From: Lentisphaeria bacterium | GTDB taxonomy: Bacteria > Verrucomicrobiota > Lentisphaeria > Oligosphaerales > Oligosphaeraceae | Reading direction: 5' to 3' | DNA: 20,401 nucleotides | NCBI GenBank assembly: GCA_016287975.1 | Contig: JAEEXV010000287.1 | Location: 1 to 20,401, forward strand | Shown: positions 8,901-16,600 of the stretch, piece by piece | Position numbering within the stretch: position 1 is the stretch's first letter | How the letters are laid out: each line of letters begins with the position of its first letter | Notes under the pieces: model-generated | The model's input: only the letters and a program-made list of their open reading frames with translations | Databases searched by the model: none | What the model was told of the DNA's origin: nothing | Position numbers and translations under genes: made by a program

Positions 8901-9636
8901 CGATATCCTCGAAGTCCACCAGCGGCGTCCCCGTGTCCGTCTTGCCGACGAGATGGCGGCTGCGCGGATAGCGCACGCGGTCGAGCGACTTGTTGTCGAG
9001 CGTCACCGTCACGGGCTTGCCCGCATTCTCGATGGGCAGGTCGCGGCGCTCCTCGTCGAAGATCATCCCGTCGCGCGCGGGCAGCGGCTTCGTCGCGCGC
9101 AGCAGGGACAGGTTCTCGTTCACCTCGGCCGCCGCGAGGGGGCGTTTGTAGAGGCGGATCATGCCGATCTCGCCCTCGAAGTTCTTCTGCCAGCCCAGCG
9201 AGTTGCCGACCATCAGCCGATGCGTCTTGTCGTATTTCGGGATGACGTCGCCCTTGATCGTGCGCATGGCCTTGCCGTCCCGATAGAAGACCGCCTTCTC
9301 CTTGTCGCAGGAGAGCACATAGTGGTGCCATTCCCCAGGCGCCAGCGGCGTGTAGATTCGCGCGCCCACGTTCTTGTTCTGGGCGTTGAAGAGATAGAGG
9401 TCGAAGTCCTTGTCGAGATTCAGGCACGGGAAGCCGAAGCCGTGGCGCACCAGAATCGCATAGCCGCACTTGGTCGTCGCGGGCTTGCACCAGACCTCCG
9501 CCGCGAAGCCCTCGCGCCCCCAGTCGGGAAGCGGCGAGAAGGCCACGCCGCGTTCACCCTTCTTCAGCGGAAACCGCCACGGGGCCCCAAAGACCGACGC
9601 CGCCAGCAGCGCAATCGCCAGAACTGCCCTCTTCAT
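5986..9636 (-). CDS. Secreted LamG-domain protein with putative glycoside hydrolase TIM-barrel domain
   Basis: A 1216-aa exported protein, probably a glycan-degrading enzyme. The N-terminus MKRAVLAIALLAASVFGAPW is a clear signal peptide. Residues about 40-180 form a LamG/concanavalin-like domain (EVWCKPATTKCGYAILV, PGEWHHYVLSCD, GEIGMIRLYKRPLAAAEV). Residues about 270-400 include a jelly-roll-like segment ending in YYFDNLRFYL. From about residue 480 a beta-rich domain (NLGRWFHASYPPGIF) leads into a likely (beta/alpha)8 barrel at about 700-1080 with WVTRMWYVPRLPFPEYF, YGMERLNVRHHGD, LGLYTDHMLL and CAYLDQITCPP; Asp in YLDQ (about residue 863) is a candidate catalytic acid. The overall plan recalls GH101-like or DUF6259-like enzymes, but I cannot assign a family. 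The start at 9636 follows GGGAGGTG at suitable spacing and lies 15 nt after the pseudopilin stop, suggesting one transcript. Confidence 0.85.
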   Translation of the reverse strand: MKRAVLAIALLAASVFGAPWRFPLKKGERGVAFSPLPDWGREGFAAEVWCKPATTKCGYAILVRHGFGFPCLNLDKDFDLYLFNAQNKNVGARIYTPLAPGEWHHYVLSCDKEKAVFYRDGKAMRTIKGDVIPKYDKTHRLMVGNSLGWQKNFEGEIGMIRLYKRPLAAAEVNENLSLLRATKPLPARDGMIFDEERRDLPIENAGKPVTVTLDNKSLDRVRYPRSRHLVGKTDTGTPLVDFEDIAGWTVTVPAGAVKARITRSGEVPLWGDYVLRTEFVQGPKPLAGAEAVLAPPKPIRIDHDFDSIDIWRFATDYSSAKRPKLRYFVDYRTPDGKVHTTGDMGGFLEFGWGIHHIPLKETVKAGAEFVAIRFTGFEDTTRIYYFDNLRFYLRSKKPLPADARVPSWKELGVPTRPETILPTPAAPAKAKTLTAEGARKWRFRSVDAKGTATEFTVEAKTGTLGDIAATFGGRTFRPMQGGGFHWARNAEFPAKAGDLVAPGSPEVKAELTGSRIDGKALVLEWRYSLPGGRTVAAAWRLEQMEGALSVELTGGEGAVGEVQVGAITGIKGRVVELPYLNLGRWFHASYPPGIFCADGLYASVFLDWYNSDASGLFGKSSAQENGHYELNAATADHRWVEDKGAAAKTDAVRDFSVVNGGSYYWPTTAGKRNPVRERIFVTVGPRLDTVLPNIPNPVRPTVRETVDDVWVTRMWYVPRLPFPEYFQREFSMWKLCRDYGMERLNVRHHGDINRMYTPYRCGNPATFIDPDVDFCEPGIGGDAALAIYVKAMQSLGFRLGLYTDHMLLSQFSRALWDEDMLNLHPDSHWIYSSGMSKQTKISRLVAAQKRYNADMRRKFAPNCAYLDQITCPPMWRYTDYDARAPEAAKFSAAYRVFVESLRQEEKDFGPVLSEGKTQMFFAGLCDSYAQPQRMKMPLVPDFNLRKIHPMSVDCGYELTALNWKGAGVKPEVGIYNALVYEYAYGSTGHLFGVYHGEPYDKTMPKFMLLSYFMIQPLQRCFALVPIRAIEYQVNGKLAPIEAAIAAGTLKQNQVKLTYSNGFEVAVNLNEQQQAFPVAVCGRRFDLPSSGFAAAMPDGSHQVYSVLRNGRRADFMHSPALEYRDGEVPEAAVQAKHAYLLKRCESRLTLTPCPFEEAETVTLALGKCAGWEKCAKVRVQAETQVGKAIGAPVECTVAGGRITLPVDGKAFRYVITR

Positions 9637-9651
9637 CGTCGCACCTCCCTG

Positions 9652-10371
9652 CTACCGCTGATTCCACGCGGCCAACGCATTGGCCGACCACGAATACGAC
9701 AACTTCCCCGCCGCGCGGAACTGCGCGGGCGTGCGCGTCTCCACATGCCCGTCCAGGCACAGCACATTGGAGCGCTCGACGTGGTTGTCGAACTTGTAGG
9801 TGTCAGGAAGCTCCGCCTTGAACGGATACATGTCGAACAGGTACACCACCCACGGATTGTCGCGCCCCATGCGCGAGCAGTTGTACTTCTCGCGCGCCGC
9901 GTCGCCATAGCCGATGCGGTCATAGTGCACCCAGTAGCTGATGTCTCGGCGGTTCTTGGTGAAGCCCCAGCTGCGCGTGTCCAGCGGGCAACGGAAGAAC
10001 GGCGCCATCTTCTGCCCGTACACCACACGATCTGGATCCACGTTGTCCTGGTGCGGATTGTCCGTCGCCCCAAAGTAGCCATGGCGGCGCAGCACATACG
10101 GGTAGCTCTCGATCGCCGCGCCATTGCCGTTCGTCGAAGTGCTGATGGTCTTGGACGACGAGATATACCAGAACGGCAGCCAGTCCACGCTGTCGTTCGC
10201 ATAGAGCGTCGTCGCCAGCCCGATCTGCTTCATCTTCGAAGCGCACGAAATCATCTTCGCCTTCGCACGCGCCTTCGACAGCGCGGGCAGCAGCATGCTC
10301 GCCAGGATCGCGATGATCGCAATCACCACCAGCAGTTCAATCAGGGTGAAAAACACTTCTTTCCGCTTCAT
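9652..10371 (-). CDS. Pseudopilin-like protein (prepilin N-terminal methylation domain, H-x9-DG tail)
   Basis: A 239-aa protein with a type IV pilin/type II pseudopilin N-terminus: [16 protein letters not shown] followed by a hydrophobic helix to about residue 30, with Glu12 at the +5 position that binds pilins together. The residue before the expected cleavage site is Phe, not the usual Gly. The rest is a globular domain ending in [15 protein letters not shown], an exact H-x9-DG motif common in Lentisphaerota and Planctomycetota proteins of this class. The ribosome-binding site is an AAGGAAG-like sequence about 6-8 nt before the ATG at 10371. It lies 91 nt after the LacI-type gene and 15 nt before the secreted glycosidase. 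A role in presenting or exporting that enzyme is inference. Confidence 0.9.
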   Translation of the reverse strand: MKRKEVFFTLIELLVVIAIIAILASMLLPALSKARAKAKMISCASKMKQIGLATTLYANDSVDWLPFWYISSSKTISTSTNGNGAAIESYPYVLRRHGYFGATDNPHQDNVDPDRVVYGQKMAPFFRCPLDTRSWGFTKNRRDISYWVHYDRIGYGDAAREKYNCSRMGRDNPWVVYLFDMYPFKAELPDTYKFDNHVERSNVLCLDGHVETRTPAQFRAAGKLSYSWSANALAAWNQR

Positions 10372-10462
10372 CGTTGTCTTCCTTCTTGGTTGGTTTGGTT
10401 GCTCCTGTGTCTCAAAAAACGTCGCCCGCCCCCGCCCATTTCGGCCATCCCTTGAAAATTGC

Positions 10463-11431
10463 TCACGTCCCCCTCACGACCAGTTCAGGTTCCAGTCGGC
10501 AGTCCGCCACTGGCTTCCCGTAGAGGCGCCGAATCAGCATCTGCACCGCCTGCGCGCCCGCGGCGCTGAAGGGCTGCCGCACGGTCGTCAGCGCGGGCAC
10601 GACCGCCGCGGAACCGCAGAGGTCGTCGTAGCCGACCAGCCGAATGCGCCCGCCAGGCGCCTCCCCCGCCTGCAGCAGCAGCGAATGCACGCGCATCGCA
10701 AGCAGGTCCGTGCCACAGCAAAGCCCGACCTTCCCTGGCAGCGCGAGACTGGCCGCGACCGCCTCCTGAGGCGCGTCATGGCGGAAGGTCCGCGCCTCCC
10801 TCCCCTGGGCCGACAACTCCGCCAGAAAGCCAGTCCGCCGCGCGCGCTCGCTGCCCAGATACAGGAAATGCTCCACGCCGCACGACACCAGATGCCGCGC
10901 CACGAGACGCCCGCCGAGGTCGTCGTCGATCGCCACCGTCGGAAGCCCCCAGTCTGGATGGACTTCGTTCCCCACATCCAGCACCACCACTTCGCCGCCG
11001 CCCGACAGGTATTCCCGCAGTAGCGACTGCTCCTCCTCCCGCAGCAGGTAGTCGGGGTAGATGATGATCCCGCACAAATGGCGGCGCGACGCCTCCCGCA
11101 GGAACTCCGCGCCGCCGACCGTCATCAGCGAATAACGGAACGACACATAGAACCCCTCCCGCTCCGCCTCCGCGCTCGCCCCCTTCACCAGATCCAGCAC
11201 CAGGTTGTTCTCCGCATCCGTCGTGCACAACCCGATCTCAGGCAGCACCCCGCGCTTCAGAAACTCCGCGCTCCGATTCGGATGGTAGCGCAAACGCGAC
11301 GCCGCCGACAGCACACGCTCCCGCGTCGCCTCCGCAATCCGATGGCGAACCGCACCACCAGGATGAAGCACCCGCGACACCACCGTCACCGAGCACCCCG
11401 CCTCCAACGCTATGTCCGACAACTTCACCAT
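10463..11431 (-). CDS. LacI/GalR family transcriptional regulator
   Basis: A 322-aa DNA-binding regulator. Residues 2-50 form the LacI helix-turn-helix ([20 protein letters not shown], then [13 protein letters not shown] as the hinge region). Residues about 60-322 form the periplasmic-binding-protein-like effector domain, with [40 protein letters not shown] and LVGYDDL...LTTVRQPF typical of sugar-responsive members. The ATG at 11431 is chosen because the HTH begins at once; the ribosome-binding site is weak. A near-consensus promoter and a LacI-type palindrome lie just upstream, suggesting autoregulation. It precedes the pseudopilin-glycosidase pair on the same strand and probably controls it. 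The effector sugar is unknown. Confidence 0.93.
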   Translation of the reverse strand: MVKLSDIALEAGCSVTVVSRVLHPGGAVRHRIAEATRERVLSAASRLRYHPNRSAEFLKRGVLPEIGLCTTDAENNLVLDLVKGASAEAEREGFYVSFRYSLMTVGGAEFLREASRRHLCGIIIYPDYLLREEEQSLLREYLSGGGEVVVLDVGNEVHPDWGLPTVAIDDDLGGRLVARHLVSCGVEHFLYLGSERARRTGFLAELSAQGREARTFRHDAPQEAVAASLALPGKVGLCCGTDLLAMRVHSLLLQAGEAPGGRIRLVGYDDLCGSAAVVPALTTVRQPFSAAGAQAVQMLIRRLYGKPVADCRLEPELVVRGT

Positions 11432-11461
11432 GCGCCCATTTGCCCCGTTCGCCCCACTCCT

Positions 11462-11479
11462 TGCGCAACCGATTGCGCA
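11462..11479 (-). promoter_or_regulatory. LacI-family operator (TGCGCAACCGATTGCGCA)
   Basis: An 18-bp palindrome with one mismatched pair and a central CG, the usual form of LacI/GalR operators. It lies immediately downstream of the -10 box of the regulator promoter, over the likely transcription start (about 11481) and first transcribed bases, where bound repressor would block initiation. I saw no second clear copy in the other intergenic regions of the window. Confidence 0.7.
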
Positions 11480-11487
11480 TACTGCTT

Positions 11488-11516
11488 ATTATACTCCCAC
11501 ATTCCCGCTTTTTCAA
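11488..11516 (-). promoter_or_regulatory. Promoter of the LacI-type regulator gene
   Basis: On the minus strand, TTGAAA (11516-11511), a 17-base spacer and a perfect TATAAT (11493-11488) form a strong sigma-70-like promoter. The predicted leader is about 50 nt and contains the operator. Transcription may continue through the pseudopilin and glycosidase genes, since I see no other good promoter in the 91-nt gap at 10372-10462. Confidence 0.75.
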
Positions 11517-11572
11517 CCCTCCGCGGGAAAAAACCACGCGGATGAAAAATGGAACGCTTGGGGGACAGAATG

Positions 11573-12331
11573 TTACACGAACGGATGGAGGAGTCGTCCG
11601 CAATCAACGGGATAGGCGGCGCCAGTGCAGGCGGCGCCATGCTGGTCGTCGCAGAGATAGAGGATGAAGTCGACGAGTTCCCAAGGTTCGGCGGCCCGCC
11701 CAAGGGCGGTCTTCATGTTGGCCATGGCGGGGCGGGTCAGCACGGGGCCAGGGATGATGCAGCAGGCGCGCACGCCATGGCGCGCGCCGTAGTTGGCCAG
11801 CGCCTTGGTCAGGCCGTGCATGGCGGACTTCGCGGCGGCGTAATCGGGGCACGAGGGCGAAGCCTCCTCGCCTGAAACGGAACCGAAGTTGATGATGACG
11901 CCGTGCTTTTGCTCCATCATGGTGCCGATGACGGCACGCGCAAAGAGCAGCGCCCCCTTGAGATTGACGTCAAGCCCCCAGCAGAGGATGTCGGGATCCC
12001 GGTCCTTGAACTCGTCGGTGCATCCGAAGACGCGCGAAGAGGCACCGCCCGCCGCATTGACGAGGTAGTCGATTCGACCGTATTTTTCCTTGGTGAGCGC
12101 GACCGCCCGCGCAATCTCTTTCCATTCGCGGATGTCGGCCCGGATGCCGATGGCGTCCCCGCCCTGCGCGCGGATGCCGGCGGCGGCCGCCTCGACTGCC
12201 TCCCCGTTGACATCGCAAAGCACGACGCGGGCGCCGGACGAGGCGAATTTCTGCCCGCACAGCAGCCCCATGCCGCTGGCGCCGCCAGTGCAGACGGCGA
12301 CATATCCCGTAAAATCCAAGGTGATGTTCAT
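11573..12331 (-). CDS. SDR family oxidoreductase
   Basis: A 252-aa classical short-chain dehydrogenase/reductase, a cytoplasmic NAD(P)-dependent enzyme for alcohol or ketone groups. The nucleotide-binding motif TGGASGMG is at 15-22, with Asp40 after the second strand favouring NAD(H). NAAG is at 92-95, Asn123 in DVNLKG, and the catalytic triad is Ser151, Tyr164 and Lys168 (YAAAK). The C-terminus follows the family pattern with PGPVLTRPAM and AAYPVDCGR. The ATG at 12331 has AGAGG (12336-12340) upstream. The gene sits between the LacI promoter and the divergent repeat region. It carries four CCGG sites while the rest of the window has about seven, which suggests recent acquisition. The substrate is unknown; sugar or polyol oxidation would fit the setting. 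Confidence 0.93.
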   Translation of the reverse strand: MNITLDFTGYVAVCTGGASGMGLLCGQKFASSGARVVLCDVNGEAVEAAAAGIRAQGGDAIGIRADIREWKEIARAVALTKEKYGRIDYLVNAAGGASSRVFGCTDEFKDRDPDILCWGLDVNLKGALLFARAVIGTMMEQKHGVIINFGSVSGEEASPSCPDYAAAKSAMHGLTKALANYGARHGVRACCIIPGPVLTRPAMANMKTALGRAAEPWELVDFILYLCDDQHGAACTGAAYPVDCGRLLHPFV

Positions 12332-12530
12332 TTTGCCTCTTCTTCCGTGGTTGAATGCTTCTTCCTAGGCGACTTCGGATACGCGCGGTGCCCCGTGAAG
12401 CACGGTGTCCCGCCGCGGCTACGTCAGTTTCGTCAAACGCGCTTTTTCCTGATGGCTTGGCAGAATGACGATGGAAACGCCCCCATGTGGAACAGTGAGT
12501 TCGGATAATATAGCCACGATATGTCCGACC
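12332..12530. other. Intergenic region upstream of the SDR gene
   Basis: This gap holds the SDR ribosome-binding site (12336-12340, minus strand) and a small hairpin CCGTGAAGCACGG at 12393-12405. No convincing promoter for the SDR gene was found. An AT-rich patch near 12512-12522 could be a -10 region on the plus strand, but no -35 box fits. No gene is supported here. Confidence 0.5.
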
Positions 12531-12828
12531 ATGCCACGCCAGGCGGCCGCGCAGGAGCGCGGCCCTCCCATGGCCTCACAAAACAAAACTGGCTCCATGC
12601 CGACTATGCCGCGCCAGGCGGCCGCGCAGGAACGCGGCTCTCCCATGGCCTCACAAGACAAAACTGGCTCCATGCCGACCATGCCGCGCCAGGCGGCCGC
12701 GCAGAGCGCGGCCCTCCCATGGCCTCACAAAACAAAACTGGCTCCATGCCGACCATGCCGCGCCAGGCGGCCGCGCAGAGCGCGGCCCTCCCATGGCCTC
12801 ACAAGACAAAACTGGCTCCATGCCGACC
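12531..12828. repeat. Tandem 74-75 bp repeat, four copies, each with a GC-rich hairpin
   Basis: Copies begin at 12531, 12606, 12681 and 12755 (periods 75, 75, 74, 74). Each holds a palindrome such as GGCCGCGCAGGAGCGCGGCC (the last two copies lack one G in the loop) followed by CCTCCCATGGCCTCACAA and AACTGGCTCCATGCCGACC. Copies differ at only a few positions, so the expansion looks recent. A shorter hairpin GGCCGA...TCGGCC (12830-12849) follows. The array lies between the divergent SDR and pseudopilin genes. An open frame runs through it into the pseudopilin, but the translation is repetitive and not credible as protein. Confidence 0.9.
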
Positions 12829-12875
12829 AGGCCGACAGAGAAATCGGCCCATTCCGCCAACTTCCGCAAAGTCAT

Positions 12876-12881
12876 TATATT
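12876..12881 (+). promoter_or_regulatory. Possible -10 box (TATATT) of the plus-strand sugar operon
   Basis: TATATT within CATTATATTACG sits about 43 bases before the pseudopilin ATG and would give a leader of about 36 nt. The -35 region (near 12853-12858) is a poor match, so an activator or another sigma factor might be needed. Confidence 0.35.
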
Positions 12882-12923
12882 ACGCCTGGTTGTCATCTCC
12901 CATTCAACAGAGGAATCCCGTCC

Positions 12924-13655
12924 ATGAACCGTCGCTTCACCCTCATTGAACTCCTTGTGGTCATCGCGATCATCGCGATTCTGGCGAGCATGCTGCTGCC
13001 CGCGCTGGGGCAGGCGCGCGAGAAGGCGCGCGAGGCCGCGTGCGCCTCGAACCTGCGCCAGATGGGAACCGCGCTTGTCATGTACAACCATGAATACCGC
13101 GACTTCTACCCGACCTCGCCAGGCGGCACCAACCTCTCCGCCGAAAACGACACCACAGGCAAGGCCTGCTACTACGTCAAGGGCTTCCAGAATGTCAAGG
13201 GCGCCTACGCCAACCGCTACTGGCACTGCCAGATCTACGCCTATCTCGAAAACGAGAAACTCTACCGCTGCCCCTCCGCCAGACTCGACCCGTCCCTCGC
13301 CAACGAAGGCTCCTACGGACGCTGCAACTACACCTACAACGGCCAGCTCTGCTCGCCCGACGGCAACGCGGGCGAGGTCAAGGCCCGCAAGGTCGTCGAG
13401 ATGCGCGAGCCCAGCCGCACTGGCGTCTTCTCCGAGCGCAAGGACTACTACGGATCCCGCATCTGGCTCGGCCCCTACCGCGACCGCTCCTACTCCAGCG
13501 CCTACATCCTGATCAACCTGTCGCACAAGGCCCATCAATACGGCAACGTCAGCATGGGCGACGGCCACGTCGAAGCCGTCCGCAACGCCCCCAAGAAGAC
13601 CTCCGGCAACTATGCGGAGACCAGGAAACTCTACGACCTGAACAAGGACCTCTAA
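12924..13655 (+). CDS. Pseudopilin-like protein (prepilin N-terminal methylation domain, DG tail)
   Basis: A 243-aa protein starting [17 protein letters not shown], with the hydrophobic helix to about residue 27 and Glu at +5 of the predicted mature protein. The residue before Phe is Arg, not Gly. The globular part ends with a variant tail motif, [14 protein letters not shown] (H-x8-DG instead of H-x9-DG). The ATG at 12924 follows AGAGGAA (12909-12915) at good spacing; the frame is open much further upstream, but that part lies in tandem repeats. The stop is 15 nt before the secreted glycosidase gene, the same gap as in the minus-strand pseudopilin-glycosidase pair. It probably opens a four-gene operon. 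Confidence 0.9.
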   Translation: MNRRFTLIELLVVIAIIAILASMLLPALGQAREKAREAACASNLRQMGTALVMYNHEYRDFYPTSPGGTNLSAENDTTGKACYYVKGFQNVKGAYANRYWHCQIYAYLENEKLYRCPSARLDPSLANEGSYGRCNYTYNGQLCSPDGNAGEVKARKVVEMREPSRTGVFSERKDYYGSRIWLGPYRDRSYSSAYILINLSHKAHQYGNVSMGDGHVEAVRNAPKKTSGNYAETRKLYDLNKDL

Positions 13656-13670
13656 CCCAGAAAGCCCACG

Positions 13671-16600
13671 ATGCGCCGTCCATTCGCCTGCCTCCTCGCC
13701 GCCTGCGCCCTCCCCCTCTTCGCCGCCTTCGAACTCTTCGACAAGCCGCCCGTCCAGGGAATCCTGCGCGACGGCGCCGCCCTCGCCGCAGGATGCGGAC
13801 AGGACGGCAGCGGCGCCCTCAGGATCACTGGCAACGGCAAGACCGCGCAGTACGCCTATTCGTACCGCTGGAACCAGGTGGAGCCAGGCAAGCAATACGG
13901 CATCAGTTTCGCGTGCCGCCCCTCGCCAGGCTTCAAGGGCGCCGTCCTGGTCGCCGTCAACTTCGCCAGGGGCGGCTGGAAGTTCGAGCCGAAGGCCTCC
14001 CTCTCCCGCACCGTCCCGCTGCCCCAGGACCGCTGGGGGCATCAGCAGGTCGTATTCACCGTCCCCGAGGGCTTCAACCAGTGCGAGGCCACCATCCGCC
14101 TGGTCAAGGTCCCCGCCGACTGCCACCTCCTCGTGGACAACCTCCGCGTCGCCAACGTCACCAGCGACAAGAACTTCTTCCGCGCCCGACACCTCGACAC
14201 CATCTTCGACAACTGGACCTTCCTCGGACAGCAGCACTTCGAGCACTATTGCCTCGGCCCAGGCGCCAAGGTCGTCATGGACTGGAAGCAGGCCAAGGCG
14301 GGGGAGTCCTTCCTCGAAATCCGCGGCGACGGAACCAGGATGCAGTATCCCCTCGTCATCCAGAACCTCGCCGTCGAACCCGACCGAAACTACCGCTTCT
14401 CCGTCTGGTACAACGCCTCCCGACACTTCGACGCAGGCATCCGACTCTTCATGTTCGAGTGCATGGACGAAAACCGCAGGCACCTCGCACAGCCCCGCGT
14501 CGGCGTCCGCGCCACCAAAGGCGAATGGCGTGAACTCGTCTTCGACTTCAAGACCCCCGCCAACGCCCGCCTCCTCGACATCATGTTCAACCTGCGCCAC
14601 TTCCCCCAGGACGCCGTCATCCGCTTCGACCAGCTGAAGTTCGAGGAGGGCGCCGTCGGCCCCGACCTGCGCCAGTCCTTCCAGCCCGAGAAGCAGACGA
14701 TGACCGTCGCCTGCCCCGTCCTCGGCGACCTGGGCGCGGTCAAACCCGTCGAGAACAGCTATGAGGTCCGCACGATGGACGGCAGGCCCTTCCGCGCGCT
14801 GAAGTCCCCCGCCAACGAGCCCCTGACCGTCTCCGTCGCCGACTTCCCCGACGGCGAATACATGCTCCATGCCTCCGTCCGCCTCTCCGACGGCAGCACC
14901 ATGGCCTGCGAGCCGCGCCACTTCGGCATCTACAAGCAGCCCTACTGGAAGAACGACCTCGGCATCCTCAAGGACGCGGATCCCGCGCCCGCGCCGTGGC
15001 GCGGCCTCACACGCGACGGAGCCGCCGTCACCGCCTGGAACGGCGTCTTCCGCTTCGGCCCCGCCCTCGAACTGGAGCAGTTCACCGAGAACGGCGGCAC
15101 GCCCCTCCTGAAGCAGCCGCTCGCCGTCGCCTGCGACGGGAAGCCCCTCGCCGCCACTGGCCCCGTCGCCTGGCAGCCTGGCCGCGCCCGCCTCGCCGCA
15201 AGCGTCCCCGTCACCGCCTCTGGCTGGACTGGCACCCTCCGCATGGTCATCGACTACATGGGCTTCGTGCGCTATGCCCTCGACCTCGACTCCACCCCGA
15301 AGGCGACCGACCTCTCCGACGTGCGCGTCTCCTTCGCCGTCCACGGCGCCGAATTCGTCCACCGCTCCGACGCCAGCTGGAGCGACATCGGCGCCATCGA
15401 CCTCAAGGCGCAGCCGCGCTGGGAGACCAGGCACCGCTACCACGAGATCATGGTCGGCAATGTCGACCGCGGCCTCGCGTGGTATGCCCCGCGCTGCTTC
15501 CCCTGCGCCAACGACTTCAACACCGCCGCCGCGGCCGCCGACGCCTCAGGCGCCTTCACCGCCCGCCTCGTCCACGCCGCGCTGGCAATGACCTCCAACC
15601 GCCCCTGCCGCATCGAGTTCGCCGTGATGCCCTGGCCCTTCCGCCCCGCCGCCGACCACTGGAAGCGCCTGCGCTTCCGCGCGTACCAGTATTCCAACTT
15701 CAACATGATGAGCAGCATGAAGCCGATGAAATACTGCGGACTGCCCGCCAGCCGCGACGACGCGCTCACCATGACCCACGCCCAGAAGCTCCAGGGGCCA
15801 GGCGAAGTCGGAACCCTCTACCAGATCCCCTTCTACATCACCGACACCATGCCCGAGTTCCGCTACTTCGAGGAGCAGTGGCAGGGCTACCCGTCCCGCT
15901 ACTACGTCCTCAAGGCCTTCGGCAAGAACGCCAAGATGCGCAAGTGCGACACCCGCGCCCGCCTCTGGCAGGACCTCTACTGCTTCATGGCCGACAAGTA
16001 CCTCAGGCAGTTCCCCTGGCGCGGCTTCTATTACGACTGCTACGGCTCCGACCTCTACTCCGCCCACGGCATCAGTTTCCACCCGACCTTCGAAACCCGC
16101 CAGTTCCATGAGCGCGTCTATCTCACCACCAACGCCGTCCACCCAGGCTTCCTGACCTTCACCCACCAGGGCGGACAGCAGGCCTGCACCTCCGCGGGAT
16201 TCACCGACGTCACCCTCATGGGCGAGCAGTACCGCGCCCCGTGCATGACCCACGACTACTACCTGCAGTTCCTCACCCTTGACCAGTTCCGCTACGAAAA
16301 CGCCGTCCGCATCGGGCCCGACCGCATGTTCCTCCCGCAGTACCGCCAGCCCGACAAGATCGCCTCCCCCGAAATCGCCGCTCACGCCGCAGGCCTCGCC
16401 TTCCTCCACAACTGCATGCTCTACCCCTCCTTCATCCAGGCCGACGTCTGCAAGCGCATGATCTGCTGGCTCTACGGCTTCGGCGTCAAGGACGCCGCCT
16501 TCTTCCCCTACTGGAAGCCCAGTCCCGACGGCGTCTCCACCAGCGATCCCGCCGTCCCCGTCAGCTACTGGAAGTCCCCGAAGGGCATCCTGGCGACCGT

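Noticed and set aside
8953..10455. Plus-strand open frame of 500 codons across the glycosidase and pseudopilin starts
   Set aside because: It spans two real minus-strand genes with good ribosome-binding sites and has a composition typical of a shadow.
11521..11541. CCGCG...CGCGG hairpin as a terminator for the SDR gene
   Set aside because: The stem is only five base pairs, the A/T run is in the loop and no T tail follows, so it is not a convincing terminator.
12531..12828. CRISPR array
   Set aside because: The copies are direct 74-75 bp tandem repeats with no unique spacers; there are no cas genes.
12465..12923. N-terminal extension of the pseudopilin through the tandem repeats
   Set aside because: The prepilin motif must lie at the N-terminus, and a good ribosome-binding site precedes the ATG at 12924.
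12651..15443. Long minus-strand open frame (930 codons) opposite the pseudopilin and GH123-like genes
   Set aside because: The Gly/Val/Glu-rich translation shows no family motifs, while the plus strand encodes clear signal peptides and motifs.
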